From: an uncultured Bacteroidales bacterium | GTDB taxonomy: Bacteria; Bacteroidota; Bacteroidia; Bacteroidales; UBA932 | Reading direction: 5' to 3' | DNA length: 64,000 nucleotides | Assembly (NCBI GenBank): GCA_946403855.1 | Contig: CAMJBH010000007.1 | Span: 1-64,000, forward strand | Shown here: piece after piece, positions 45,431 through 53,493 of the stretch | Layout of the letters: each line of letters opens with the position of its first letter | Position numbering within the stretch: position 1 is the first letter of the stretch | Notes under the pieces: model-generated | Databases searched by the model: none | What the model was told of the DNA's origin: nothing | What the model saw: the letters and a program-made list of their open reading frames with translations, nothing else | Translations under genes and position numbers: made by a program

Positions 45431-45964
45431 TTAAAACTCGAATGTAAATGCTACTTTGGGAATTACTATGCTCTGGCTAATGCCTTTATTCTTTCCGAAA
45501 GGAAATGTGATATTGGCGCTTGCTGCCAGGGAGAAGCCATGTCCGGACTTGAACATCCAGTTCCAGCCGATCGACGGCTCTAACATCACGCCATTCTCAA
45601 ATGAGTATGCATGATCAAATCCTCTGAATTGTTTCCCGAAGCCAAGTGCATGAATGTATCCTACTTTAAGCCCGGAAATCGGAGTGCTCTTCCTGTCCAG
45701 AATGTAGGCATTGTAGTCCAAGAATGCATTTGCAAAAGCAGGATAGTCGCTCCCGTTGGGGAAGATGTAGGCACCAGCCCCGGCACCTAAATATATATTC
45801 CGGTTGAGCATAATTCCATGCGAGGTTTCAAGCCCTACAAAAACCCCAATTTGATCGGTCAAAGAAACATTACCTTTATAGCCTGGCGACCTGAAGTCCT
45901 TACTTTGAGCCATGATCAACGGCCCAATGCAGGCTAATACCGAAACAATAAAAAATTTCTTCAT
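45431..45964 (-). CDS. Outer-membrane beta-barrel protein, paralog A
   Basis: The 177-residue protein has a signal peptide cleaved near LIMAQ and ends IPKVAFTFEF. It is clearly related to the protein at 49446-49967: both have a GY.G...(L/V)TDQ(I/L)GVFVG.ETSHG line near 30-50, then Y(L/I)G.G.G.(Y/F)I(F/L)P(N), and end F.FEF. It is probably an 8-stranded barrel. The two paralogs lie on opposite strands on either side of a two-component system and three repeat arrays. Confidence 0.75.
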   Translation of the reverse strand: MKKFFIVSVLACIGPLIMAQSKDFRSPGYKGNVSLTDQIGVFVGLETSHGIMLNRNIYLGAGAGAYIFPNGSDYPAFANAFLDYNAYILDRKSTPISGLKVGYIHALGFGKQFRGFDHAYSFENGVMLEPSIGWNWMFKSGHGFSLAASANITFPFGKNKGISQSIVIPKVAFTFEF

Positions 45965-46001
45965 AGTAAAAACTTTGTATTAATAATAATGAACACTTTG
46001 G

Positions 46002-46009
46002 CAAAAGTA
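46002..46009 (-). promoter_or_regulatory. -7 box for OM barrel paralog A
   Basis: TACTTTTG on the minus strand lies 37 nt before the start codon at 45964. Confidence 0.5.
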
Positions 46010-46022
46010 ATGCCGCATAAGC

Positions 46023-46131
46023 ATAAGAATAAATCAAAGTTGGTGAACCCGACATTTTAGGGTGTGAACCTGACATTTTGGGGTGTGAACAATTTTTGGC
46101 TGGTTCTTTTTAGTGGCTTCTTTGGCTTGAA
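46023..46131. repeat. 109-bp array-leader repeat, copy 1
   Basis: Nearly identical to 46992-47100. It contains two tandem near-copies of GTGAACC(C/T)GACATTTT(A/G)GGG and then the ATTTTTGGC(T/C)GGTTCTTTTTA line. It directly precedes a 52-bp tandem array. A shorter relative precedes the third array at about 49974-50016. Confidence 0.8.
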
Positions 46132-46221
46132 GTCCGGCGTCAAAAAAGGTAGTAAAATGCTGCCGGGAGGTCCTGCTGATGCCGTCCGGCGTCAAAATGG
46201 GTAGTAAACTGCTGCCGGGAG
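46132..46221. repeat. 52-bp tandem repeat array 1 (1.7 units)
   Basis: Units begin GTCCGGCGTCAAAA and carry TGCTGCCGGGAGGTCCTGCT. There is one full unit (46132-46183) and a partial unit to 46221. Units abut with no spacers. No open frame runs through it consistently. Confidence 0.85.
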
Positions 46222-46227
46222 TAAGTG

Positions 46228-46440
46228 CGTGAAGTCTTCGGAGTCCTGGTCATCGCTGTCTGCGTCCAGCATTATATCGCGCCCTACAATTTCTTCTGCG
46301 TCGGCCAGGTTGTCAACACCGGTCAGGTGTACAATGGCCTTCGAAGAGCCGCGGGGCGAAAGTTTTTCGATAAAAAATGGAACCGGCAGTCCATCGAATT
46401 CGATGAATACCGGTTCCTCGGTGTTGATTTCCTCAGCGTC
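46228..46440 (-). pseudogene. rimM fragment 1
   Basis: About 213 bp nearly identical to 50356-50568 of the intact rimM, corresponding to about residues 25-95. The gene start and the last third are missing. The 3' edge coincides with the end of the 52-bp array. It cannot encode a working RimM. Confidence 0.85.
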
Positions 46441-46483
46441 TACCTTGTTTTTTTCAGACTATCTGGGAGCCCCTCTTTTTGGA

Positions 46484-46906
46484 TTATTTTGCAAAGGACT
46501 TCATTTTATAGTCGATAGACAAGGTATATAAGAGTGGATGTTCTTGCGAAAATGAGATGTATTCTTGGAGACAGTTCTCCCGTTCAAGATTCTCTTTTTC
46601 TCCGAGCATTAATGATGATCCATATAAGTGAATACAACGTCCATCGCTGAATGAAACAAGGACAGAATCACAGTGCGAAAATTTCATATCCCCTAAATCG
46701 AAGTGCGAATGTGGCCTAAGTCTAAGATCTATAATACTTGCCTTGCTGGAGAAATAGAAGTTAGCGGAGGTGTCTTCTACAAGATTGTTGCTAATTATGC
46801 TTTTTTCAGGGCCCCAATCTGGATCCACACAAAGGTCTTTTGTACAGGACGCAAAGAAAACCGAAGCGATAATACAAAAGTTGATAAATAAAAAACGTTT
46901 ATTCAT
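46484..46906 (-). CDS. Small lipoprotein
   Basis: The 140-residue, AT-rich gene encodes a lipoprotein (MNKRFLFINFCIIASVFFASC). The mature part is about 120 residues with no known domain; three Cys residues remain after the lipid Cys (CVDPDWGPE, FSHCDSV, ENCLQEY). It is flanked on both sides by array-leader repeats and rimM fragments, and composition is unlike the housekeeping genes, so it may have been brought in with the duplicated block. Confidence 0.6.
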   Translation of the reverse strand: MNKRFLFINFCIIASVFFASCTKDLCVDPDWGPEKSIISNNLVEDTSANFYFSSKASIIDLRLRPHSHFDLGDMKFSHCDSVLVSFSDGRCIHLYGSSLMLGEKENLERENCLQEYISFSQEHPLLYTLSIDYKMKSFAK

Positions 46907-46991
46907 AACTAGATGTTCCGTTAGACCAAAAATGGAAGGCTTTTATAATTATTCATAATAATATTTTCGGCAAAGGTTAGGATTTTAAACA

Positions 46992-47100
46992 ATAAGAACA
47001 AATCAAAGTTGGTGAACCCGACATTTTAGGGTGTGAACCTGACATTTTGGGGTGTGAACAATTTTTGGCCGGTTCTTTTTAATGGCTTCTTTGGCTTGAA
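46992..47100. repeat. 109-bp array-leader repeat, copy 2
   Basis: Near-identical copy of 46023-46131, again directly before a 52-bp array. Confidence 0.8.
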
Positions 47101-47346
47101 GTCCGGCGTCAAAAAGGGGTGTGTTTTGCTGCCGGGAGGTCCTGCTGAGGCCGTCCGGCGTCAAAATGGGTAGTAAAATGCTGCCGGAAGGTCCTGCTGA
47201 TGCCGTTCGGTGTCAAAAAAGGTAGTAAATTGCTGCTGGGAGGTCCTGCTGATGCCGTCCGGCGTCAAAAAGGGGTGTGTTTTGCTGCCGGGAGGTCCTG
47301 CTGAGGCCGTCCGGCGTCAAAATAGATAGTAAATTGCTGCCGGGAG
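47101..47346. repeat. 52-bp tandem repeat array 2 (4.7 units)
   Basis: Four full 52-bp units (starting 47101, 47153, 47205, 47257) and a partial unit from 47309. Units 1 and 4 are identical over their length (GGGGTGTGTTTTGCTG variant) while 2 and 3 carry the TAGTAAA variant, which suggests unequal recombination or conversion among units. Confidence 0.88.
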
Positions 47347-47352
47347 CAAGTG

Positions 47353-47467
47353 CGTGAAGTCTTCGGATTCCTGGTCATCGCTGTCGGCGTCCAGCATTAT
47401 ATCGCGACCAACTATCTCTTCTGCGTTGGCGGAGATATCGACACCAGTCAAGTAGACAATGGCCTTC
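47353..47467 (-). pseudogene. rimM fragment 2
   Basis: About 115 bp similar to 50356-50470 of intact rimM (about residues 57-95). It is more diverged than fragment 1 but begins at exactly the same rimM base next to the array. Confidence 0.8.
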
Positions 47468-47544
47468 AATCCGAAAAATGTCGGTTTCAGCCTCTAAATT
47501 GTAAGGTTCACGATATTTGATTTTTTCATGCAAGACAAAATGAC

Positions 47545-47552
47545 TACTTTTG
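47545..47552 (+). promoter_or_regulatory. -7 box for the LytS/LytTR operon
   Basis: TACTTTTG lies 17 nt before the ATG at 47570. Confidence 0.5.
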
Positions 47553-47569
47553 CCGCGTAAACACTATTT

Positions 47570-48685
47570 ATGAGCTACTTCAGCATATTCGACACATCTT
47601 CCACTCCTGTCAAGGACCGCAAAAAGCGTTACCTCTTCCTGTTGATAAACGCAATAGTCTTGAGCTGGGCCATCTGGTGTATCGTTAACTTCCGAAACTA
47701 TGCGGCTTTGCCCAAAGATGAGGTCCTCAAGGAAGTCCTGGTGGATATGCTGGAAAGCGTCATTGAGGTCACTGTGCTTGTGTCCTTGTCTATATTGTAC
47801 TGCAAAATAATCTTCCGGATTTTTTGGGGGAACGAAAGGACACTTAGCAAGCTGTTTTCCCAGGTCATTATCCTGACCTTGTTGAATGCTTTGACCTCGT
47901 TGGCAATCGGATGGCTGTACAGCGTACTGTATCCTTCGGATGAAGGAATCATGCTTCGTATATTCATATCCGATTTTACGGTCGTGTCCATCCTTTCAAC
48001 GACTTATTTCGTTTCCTTCCTAATGAGCCGACACCGCGATGAAAAGGAAGCCAGGCTGCTTGCCGAGAAGAAGGCAGCGGAAGAAAAACTGACTGCGGCC
48101 CAGGCGAAGCTTGACAAACTCGCCTTGCAGACGAACAATCATTTCATATTCAATAGTTTCAGCACATTGGGAGGAATGATCAAGACCCAGCCGGATGATG
48201 CAGAGCAATTCCTCCAGGGGCTTTCTGCCATGTACCGGTATCTTGTCCGCAACACCGACAGGCACCTGATTCCTCTCAAGGACGAAATCCAATTTACGGA
48301 GAACTACGCCACGCTCGTCCACTACCGTTACGACGGAGTCAGGATCAAGATAGACGACGCCCTGCGGAAAACGGATGCGCTCGTGATGCCGGTCTCCATC
48401 CAGCAGCTAGTGGAGAATGCCGTGAAACACAACCGCCACGGCGATAAAGACCTTCTTTTGGTGGAAGTTGTTCGGGACGGGGATTTTGTGATGGTGAAAA
48501 ATAATATTTTGGAACGTGTTGACCATGATACAGTTGGAACGGGATCCGGACTTAAAAACCTCGCGGACAGGATCCGTTTGATTGCGGGAAAGGATATAAT
48601 CGTAAATAACGACGGGGCGACTTTCACCGTGCGCGTCCCGTTGATTTATGAAGAGGATCTGAAAGATGAAAGTATGGATTATTGA
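47570..48685 (+). CDS. LytS-type sensor histidine kinase
   Basis: The 371-residue protein has four membrane segments (about 22-42, 52-80, 92-115, 125-148) and a coiled linker (RDEKEARLLAEKKAAEEKL). The His_kinase (PF06580) region follows, with ALQTNNHFIFNSFSTLGGM near 190 holding the phospho-acceptor His, then a HATPase domain with VENAVKHNRHG (N box) and GTGSGLKNLADR (G box). The usual Pro before the His (NPHF) is Asn here. It would phosphorylate the LytTR regulator encoded next, overlapping by 20 nt. Signal unknown. Confidence 0.9.
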   Translation: MSYFSIFDTSSTPVKDRKKRYLFLLINAIVLSWAIWCIVNFRNYAALPKDEVLKEVLVDMLESVIEVTVLVSLSILYCKIIFRIFWGNERTLSKLFSQVIILTLLNALTSLAIGWLYSVLYPSDEGIMLRIFISDFTVVSILSTTYFVSFLMSRHRDEKEARLLAEKKAAEEKLTAAQAKLDKLALQTNNHFIFNSFSTLGGMIKTQPDDAEQFLQGLSAMYRYLVRNTDRHLIPLKDEIQFTENYATLVHYRYDGVRIKIDDALRKTDALVMPVSIQQLVENAVKHNRHGDKDLLLVEVVRDGDFVMVKNNILERVDHDTVGTGSGLKNLADRIRLIAGKDIIVNNDGATFTVRVPLIYEEDLKDESMDY

Positions 48686-49424
48686 AGATGAAAGGGCGCT
48701 TTCAAAGGCGCTCTCGGAGCAGTTGAGGCGGCTACGGCCGGAAATCGAAATCGTAGGAATATCGACAGGGGTAAAGAATACTCTTGCGGCTCTGCGGGGC
48801 CATGATGACTTGGACATCATTTTTGCCGATATCAAGATTGACGACGGGCTGTCATTCTCCATTTTCGACAAATTGGAGACCGGAGCCATGGTGGTATTCA
48901 CTACGGCCTATGACGAATATGCGCTGAAGGCTTTCGACTACAACTGCGCCGATTACCTGCTGAAGCCAATCAGCGACGAGGCTCTGGAAAAAGCGCTCAT
49001 CCGTTGTGAAAAGCACCTTTCCCGAATGAGCGGGGCCCAGGTCCGGGAGATGTCCGGAGAGATTGTCCGCCGCGAAGTCAAATACAGGAAACGTCTCTTT
49101 CTTGATTATGGTCAGGGGACATTGATATGCCCCGTATCCGAACTGGCCTATGTTTTTACCGAGAGGGGCTACACTCGTGTTTTTATGGATGATGGGAGGT
49201 ACGGATTGACGGATAATTCTTTAAGCATTTTGACTGAAAGCCTTGACCCGACTCAGTTTCTTCGCGTGAACCGCCAGGCCATCGTCAATATCGACTTTGT
49301 GGATGCAATCGAGCGCGGGCCGGGACGGGATTTCATCGCAAAACTTCGGGCGCCTTTCCAGGATGTTGAATTCGCCATGACTGCGGACAAGATGAAGCAA
49401 CTGAGAATGCTCCTGGATGAATAA
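48666..49424 (+). CDS. LytTR-family response regulator
   Basis: The 252-residue protein has a receiver domain (about 1-115) with acidic pocket EDE near 7-9, phospho-acceptor Asp in IIFADIKIDDG near 56, Thr in VVFTTAYDEYALKAF near 80 and Lys in DYLLKPISD near 104. The C-terminal LytTR DNA-binding domain (about 140-250) has VFTERGYTRVFMDDGRY and FLRVNRQAIVNIDFVDAIE. The OM barrel gene follows after 21 nt and is a likely target. The start lies within the end of the kinase gene. Confidence 0.93.
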   Translation: MKVWIIEDERALSKALSEQLRRLRPEIEIVGISTGVKNTLAALRGHDDLDIIFADIKIDDGLSFSIFDKLETGAMVVFTTAYDEYALKAFDYNCADYLLKPISDEALEKALIRCEKHLSRMSGAQVREMSGEIVRREVKYRKRLFLDYGQGTLICPVSELAYVFTERGYTRVFMDDGRYGLTDNSLSILTESLDPTQFLRVNRQAIVNIDFVDAIERGPGRDFIAKLRAPFQDVEFAMTADKMKQLRMLLDE

Positions 49425-49445
49425 ATATTTATAACCTACATTAGT

Positions 49446-49967
49446 ATGAAAACAAAACTTATTATTTCAACACTAGCTTTTTTATTTTTAATCAGTTCTT
49501 CGGTTTTTGCGCAAAACGGTATTGGCCGTTCGCGGGGTTATCATGGCAGCATAGCAGTTACAGACCAACTTGGTGTATTCGTCGGCGCCGAAACTTCGCA
49601 TGGCTATATGTTCGACAGCCATAATTATATTGGCCTGGGCATTGGCGGCTTTATTCTTCCGAATGACAGTCTCCCCATATACATGAATACTTTTATCGAT
49701 TATCACAATTACTTGAGAGAGAAAAACACGTTCGTTTTAGGGCTGAAGGCCGGCTGGTCCCATGCCTTCAATTATCTCGAAGACAGCGGGATACAATATC
49801 AGAATGGGGTTTTGTTCGAACCGAATGCCGGGTGGTCATGGAGACTCAAGTCCGGTAATGGTTTATGCCTCGGGCTTGGAGCTTCCATGATTCTGCCCCT
49901 TGGCAATTCAAGGACATCGAGAAAAATACTTCCATTGCCAAAAATTTCTTTTGGCTTTGAGTTTTAA
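49446..49967 (+). CDS. Outer-membrane beta-barrel protein, paralog B
   Basis: The 173-residue protein has a signal peptide cleaved near SVFAQ and ends PKISFGFEF. It is a paralog of 45431-45964 (shared TDQLGVFVGAETSHGYM-type line). It is probably co-transcribed with the kinase-regulator pair, 21 nt upstream. A 52-bp array begins 50 bp after its stop. Confidence 0.78.
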   Translation: MKTKLIISTLAFLFLISSSVFAQNGIGRSRGYHGSIAVTDQLGVFVGAETSHGYMFDSHNYIGLGIGGFILPNDSLPIYMNTFIDYHNYLREKNTFVLGLKAGWSHAFNYLEDSGIQYQNGVLFEPNAGWSWRLKSGNGLCLGLGASMILPLGNSRTSRKILPLPKISFGFEF

Positions 49968-50016
49968 GCACGAACATTTTTGGGCCGGCTCTTTTTAGTC
50001 CCTTTTCCGGCTTTGA

Positions 50017-50158
50017 GTCCGGCGTCAAAAAGGGTAGCAAAATGCTGCCGGAAGGTCCTGCTGATGCCGTCCGGCGTCAAAAAGGGTAGTAAATTGCTGC
50101 CGGAAGGTCCTGCTGAGGCCGTCCGGCGTCAAAAAGGGTAGTAAATTGCTGCCGGGAG
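50017..50158. repeat. 52-bp tandem repeat array 3 (2.7 units)
   Basis: Units at 50017-50068 and 50069-50120 and a partial unit to 50158, same sequence family as arrays 1 and 2. A short version of the leader repeat (about 49974-50016) precedes it. It lies between OM barrel paralog B and the 3' end of intact rimM. Confidence 0.85.
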
Positions 50159-50176
50159 TAAGTGCAGTCTCGGAAT

Positions 50177-50641
50177 CTACACCAACCCTTCGGGCAGATT
50201 CATCACCAGGATGTGATTGACGGGGTCGGCTTCGACAAGAAAAACCTCATGGAGAGGTATGAGGGTGTCACCGACCTCAAGGCAAGGATTGCCCGGGATG
50301 TCTTCCAGGCCCGTAATTTCGCCCACCAGGTTTTCGCCGTTATAGAGGAGCCAACCCGTGAAGTCTTCGGAGTCCTGGTCATCGCTGTCGGCGTTCAGCA
50401 TTATATCGCGCCCTACAATCTCTTCTGCGTCGGCCAGGTTGTCAACACCGGTCAGGTGTACAATGGCCTTCGAAGAGCCGCGGGGCGAAAGTTTTTCGAT
50501 AAAAAATGGAACCGGCAGTCCATCGAATTCGATGAATACCGGTTCCTCGGTGTTGATTTCCTCGGCATCGATTCCAATCAGTCCGATAAGGACGTCTCCC
50601 TCGATGCCATTGGATTTCTGAATTTTGGCAATGCTGAGCAT
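50177..50641 (-). CDS. rimM: 16S rRNA processing protein RimM
   Basis: The 154-residue protein follows rpsP with a TAATG overlap, the usual rpsP-rimM pairing. RimM helps mature the 30S head domain. The N-terminal beta-barrel (KIQKSNGIEGDVLIGL, EPVFIEFDGLPVPFFIEKL) and the PRC-barrel (about 90-154, DFTGWLLYNGENLVGEITG, IPLHEVFLVEADPVNHILVMNLPEGLV) are visible. Parts of this gene are duplicated at 46228-46440 and 47353-47467. Confidence 0.92.
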   Translation of the reverse strand: MLSIAKIQKSNGIEGDVLIGLIGIDAEEINTEEPVFIEFDGLPVPFFIEKLSPRGSSKAIVHLTGVDNLADAEEIVGRDIMLNADSDDQDSEDFTGWLLYNGENLVGEITGLEDIPGNPCLEVGDTLIPLHEVFLVEADPVNHILVMNLPEGLV

Positions 50642-51189
50642 TATGCCTCTGCAGGGGTTTCCTCTGCAGGTGCAGCTTCCTCTGCGGGAGCCTCAGCGGC
50701 AGCCTTGGCAGCAGCCTCTGCAGCTGCGAGCTCGGCGGCCTTCTTGGCCAGAGCCTCTGCGCGGGCCTCGTTGACCTTGGCCTCTTCGGCCTTGGCGGCC
50801 TTGCGGGCCTCGATGGCGGCGTTCTTCAGACCGGTCTTCTTGGCCTCGATCTTGGCATCCCTGCCAGCCTTCCAGTCGTTCCACTTCTTGTCTGCAACTT
50901 CCTGAGTCAGAGCTCCCTTGGCGACACCACCGTCGAGGTGATGACGAAGGAGAACACCCTCGTAGGAGAGAATGCGGCGAGCGGTAAGGGTGGGTTCTGC
51001 ACCGACCTTGATCCATGCCAGGGCGCGCTCGAAGTTCAGAGCGATGGAGGCAGGATTGGTGTTGGGGTTGTAGGAACCGATTTCCTCGATGTAACGACCG
51101 TCACGCGGGGAGCGTGAATCTGCCACAACAATGTGGAAGAATGCGAAATTCTTCTTTCCGTGGCGCTGTAAACGAATCTTAACAGCCAT
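50641..51189 (-). CDS. rpsP: 30S ribosomal protein S16 with Ala/Glu-rich C-terminal extension
   Basis: The first 80 or so residues are canonical S16 ([55 protein letters not shown]). The protein then continues to 182 residues with a Lys/Ala helix and a low-complexity tail of Ala, Glu and Pro. Long S16 tails are usual in Bacteroidota. It has an exact-consensus promoter and a hairpin at the predicted 5' end of the mRNA. rimM overlaps by 1 nt. Confidence 0.95.
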   Translation of the reverse strand: MAVKIRLQRHGKKNFAFFHIVVADSRSPRDGRYIEEIGSYNPNTNPASIALNFERALAWIKVGAEPTLTARRILSYEGVLLRHHLDGGVAKGALTQEVADKKWNDWKAGRDAKIEAKKTGLKNAAIEARKAAKAEEAKVNEARAEALAKKAAELAAAEAAAKAAAEAPAEEAAPAEETPAEA

Positions 51190-51224
51190 TGTGAATCTGT
51201 TTGTTTATAATGTTTTACTTAAAA

Positions 51225-51247
51225 GTCCGCCCTACCCGAGAGCGGAC
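51225..51247 (-). promoter_or_regulatory. Stem-loop at predicted 5' end of the rpsP mRNA
   Basis: GTCCGC and GCGGAC (51225-51230, 51242-51247) form a stem with an 11-nt loop, followed on the transcript by TTTTAAG. It begins 2 nt after the -7 box, so the mRNA would start at or inside the stem. It could stabilise the message or attenuate transcription. Confidence 0.45.
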
Positions 51248-51249
51248 TG

Positions 51250-51280
51250 CAAAGGTAATAAAACTTTGAGAATTAACAAA
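51250..51280 (-). promoter_or_regulatory. Promoter of rpsP-rimM
   Basis: On the minus strand TTTG (51277-51280), a 19-bp spacer, then TACCTTTG (51250-51257): exact agreement with the Bacteroidota consensus. Confidence 0.75.
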
Positions 51281-51282
51281 CT

Positions 51283-51675
51283 TTATTTCTCCCAGTCCCT
51301 GACTTTAAGCCCCGGAATTCTCGAAAAGTGCTTGGTGTTGTGGGTGATCAGGGTCAGTTTCCCGTTCATGGCGGTGGATGCAATCAGAAGATCGAAGCCG
51401 TCCAAAGGCGTTCCTTGCTTTTCCATTGAGGCGCACAGCCTGGCAAATGTTTCCAGCGCTGAACCGACGGGCAGGATTTCGAAATTATCCTTCAAAAACT
51501 GGATTTCGTGTGCATGCCTCTCTATCCCGCCTTTGTATGCTCCGGTCAGGAGCTCTGCAAGAGTGATTTCACTAACCGCGCAATTGCTAATGCCGGCCTT
51601 CAGGATTGCCTCCCTTATGCCGTGCTGGCCGCGGAACATTGCCACAAGGACGTTTGTGTCCAGAAGGTATTTCAT
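51283..51675 (-). CDS. PIN-domain ribonuclease toxin (VapC family)
   Basis: The start at 51675 (MKYLLDTNVLVAMFRG) gives a 130-residue PIN protein; the longer upstream frame overlaps the antitoxin and is not needed. Metal-binding acids are Asp6 in LDTNV, Glu in VSEITLAELLTGAYKGG near 40, Asp in PLDGFDLLIASTAM near 92 and the Asn/His end THNTKHFSRIPGL. VapC toxins cut RNA. The ATG overlaps the stop of the AbrB-type antitoxin gene. Confidence 0.92.
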   Translation of the reverse strand: MKYLLDTNVLVAMFRGQHGIREAILKAGISNCAVSEITLAELLTGAYKGGIERHAHEIQFLKDNFEILPVGSALETFARLCASMEKQGTPLDGFDLLIASTAMNGKLTLITHNTKHFSRIPGLKVRDWEK

Positions 51676-51938
51676 AGTTCGACAGGTTCTCTGGTTGTGA
51701 TGCGCCAGGTGTTTAATTCTTCGCTGATTTGGTGTGAGTCGCGTGGATCGTTGAACCATCCGCCTTTGGATATTGAGGCAAATGGATCTTTTGCACTTGC
51801 CGCAGGGGAGACTATCAGCCGTCCGTTCTCTATTTCCAGTTGTACGCAGTCGTGCAAGTCCATGTTCATCCTGCCAAGAAGTTTGGCGGGAATGACAATA
51901 CCGCGGCTGTTGCCGATTTTAATGATGTTGGTTTTCAA
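51672..51938 (-). CDS. AbrB/MazE-like antitoxin (VapB)
   Basis: The coding sequence probably starts with TTG at 51938, giving 88 residues: KTNIIKIGNSRGIVIPAKLL, the swapped-hairpin AbrB DNA-binding domain, then the toxin-binding tail (FNDPRDSHQISEELNTW). An ATG at 52013 would add 25 residues unlike the family and would lie upstream of the -7 box at 51956-51963. The pair overlaps by 4 nt and is probably autoregulated. Confidence 0.85.
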   Translation of the reverse strand: MKTNIIKIGNSRGIVIPAKLLGRMNMDLHDCVQLEIENGRLIVSPAASAKDPFASISKGGWFNDPRDSHQISEELNTWRITTREPVEL

Positions 51939-51955
51939 GATTCCAAGAATTTTTG

Positions 51956-51963
51956 CAAATGTA
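51956..51963 (-). promoter_or_regulatory. -7 box of the toxin-antitoxin pair
   Basis: TACATTTG on the minus strand lies 17 nt before the TTG start at 51938 and supports that start. Confidence 0.5.
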
Positions 51964-52134
51964 ATAATAATTCTTGGTATTTCTCTGATTGTTATTACGG
52001 TTTGAGTTTTCACAGGTGCTGTTTTTTCTGCAATATAATGCTTTGGCAGCGTAGTAAAGGTGTTCTGTGGCTGAGTAAAATAAGATATTTACGATTTTTA
52101 TAGAATTTGTTGTTTTTTATTATCGTAAAAAAAA

Positions 52135-52164
52135 TCCTGCACCGAAATCTGCTTCGGTACAGGA
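52135..52164 (-). terminator. Intrinsic terminator of pgk
   Basis: TCCTGCACCGAA (52135-52146) pairs with TTCGGTACAGGA (52153-52164) with one mismatch. On the minus strand the stem is followed by a run of eight T after A. Confidence 0.88.
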
Positions 52165-52185
52165 TAATATAGGTGTGCAAAAAAA

Positions 52186-53439
52186 TTATTTGCGGATTGC
52201 TGCGATGCCGGGGAGCTCTTTGCCTTCCAGTGCTTCGAGCATTGCGCCGCCGCCGGTGGAGACGTAGCTGACCTTGTTGGCATAACCCATCTGGGTCACT
52301 GCTGCAACGGAGTCGCCGCCGCCCACGAGGGTGTAAGCACCCTTTTCGGTGGCCTGAGCCAGGAATTCTGCGATTCTGAGCGTGCCCTTGGCAAAAGGAG
52401 CAATCTCAAAAACGCCCACGGGGCCGTTCCACAGGATGGTCTTGGAGTCGAGGATAACCTTTCCCCAACGCTCCTGGGACTCGGGACCTGCATCTACGCC
52501 TTCCCAACCGTCGGGAATCTGATGCGAAGGAACCAGCTGTGTATGGGCATCGGCGCTGAAGTCGTCGGCGACGAGAGTCTGGACGGAGAGGTAGATGTTC
52601 ACGCCCTTCTCCTTGGTCTTGGCCATGATCTCCTGAGCCTTAGGGATGAGTTCGTCCTCGTGCAGGGAATTACCGATCTTGCCTCCTTCTGCCTTGATGA
52701 AGGTGTAACCCATGCCGCCGCCAATGATGAGGTTGTCCACCTTTTCGAGCATGTTCTCAAGCACTGCGAGTTTGCTGGAAACCTTGCTGCCGCCGATGAT
52801 TGCGGTGAAAGGATGCTTGGCGTTCTTGAGCACGTTGTCGATGGCCTTGATCTCGCCTTCCATGAGGTAGCCGAACATCTTGTCGTTGGGGAAGTAGTCG
52901 GCGATGAGGGCGGTAGATGCGTGTGCACGGTGTGCGGTGCCGAATGCGTCGTTGATGTAGCAGTCGGCGTAGGAGGCGAGGGTCTTCACGAAGGCCTTCT
53001 GGGACTCCTTGACAGCCGCTTTGGCTGCTTTCTTCTCTTCGTCGGAGGCATCTTCTGCGAGCCCGCGGGGCTTGCCTTCCTCTTCGGCGTAGAAGCGGAG
53101 GTTCTCGAGCAGCAGGGCCTCGCCGGGCTTCAGGGCTGCAACTTCGGCCTGAGCCTTCTGGCAGTCGGGGGCAAACTTGACGTCCACTCCGAGGCACTCG
53201 GAAACGTGGGCGAGGATGTGCTTGAGTGAGAACTTCTCTGCCACTCCCTTGGGCCTGCCAAGGTGGGACATTATGATGAGGGAACCGCCTCCGGCGAGAA
53301 CCTTCTTGAGAGTGGGCATCGCTGCACGGATGCGGGTGTCGTCTGTAATTTCGAATTGTTCATTGAGGGGGACGTTGAAATCAACGCGTACGATGGCTTT
53401 TTTGCCGGTGAAATCGTAAGAATCAATGTGCTGTTGCAT
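52186..53439 (-). CDS. pgk: Phosphoglycerate kinase
   Basis: The start at 53439 ([20 protein letters not shown]) gives 417 residues, normal for Pgk; the frame is open 96 codons further upstream but that part runs antisense into the methyltransferase gene. Seen are [10 protein letters not shown] near 18, SHLGRPKG near 57, the hinge [31 protein letters not shown] near 167, [22 protein letters not shown] near 335 and GGGDSVAAV near 368. It makes ATP from 1,3-bisphosphoglycerate in glycolysis. Monocistronic with its own terminator. Confidence 0.97.
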   Translation of the reverse strand: MQQHIDSYDFTGKKAIVRVDFNVPLNEQFEITDDTRIRAAMPTLKKVLAGGGSLIIMSHLGRPKGVAEKFSLKHILAHVSECLGVDVKFAPDCQKAQAEVAALKPGEALLLENLRFYAEEEGKPRGLAEDASDEEKKAAKAAVKESQKAFVKTLASYADCYINDAFGTAHRAHASTALIADYFPNDKMFGYLMEGEIKAIDNVLKNAKHPFTAIIGGSKVSSKLAVLENMLEKVDNLIIGGGMGYTFIKAEGGKIGNSLHEDELIPKAQEIMAKTKEKGVNIYLSVQTLVADDFSADAHTQLVPSHQIPDGWEGVDAGPESQERWGKVILDSKTILWNGPVGVFEIAPFAKGTLRIAEFLAQATEKGAYTLVGGGDSVAAVTQMGYANKVSYVSTGGGAMLEALEGKELPGIAAIRK

Positions 53440-53460
53440 AGTCTTATATGAATAATCTCG

Positions 53461-53468
53461 CAAATTTA
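53461..53468 (-). promoter_or_regulatory. -7 box for pgk
   Basis: TAAATTTG on the minus strand, 21 nt before the pgk start. TATTTTTG at 53470-53477 is an alternative box. Both interleave with the divergent methyltransferase promoter. Confidence 0.5.
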
Positions 53469-53481
53469 ACAAAAATATCGA

Positions 53482-53489
53482 TATCTTTG
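53482..53489 (+). promoter_or_regulatory. -7 box 4 nt from the methyltransferase start
   Basis: TATCTTTG with 4 nt to the ATG at 53494, predicting a leaderless transcript. Confidence 0.55.
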
Positions 53490-53493
53490 CGCT

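Noticed and set aside
47101..47346. Tandem 52-bp array as a possible CRISPR
   Set aside because: Units are contiguous without unique spacers and vary internally; no cas genes are present.
50162..50905. 247-codon plus-strand frame across rimM and rpsP
   Set aside because: Antisense shadow of two well-conserved ribosome genes; the Ala/Ser-rich end only mirrors the low-complexity tail of S16.
51939..52013. Longer AbrB antitoxin start at 52013
   Set aside because: The extra 25 residues precede the -7 box and are unlike the family; the TTG at 51938 fits.
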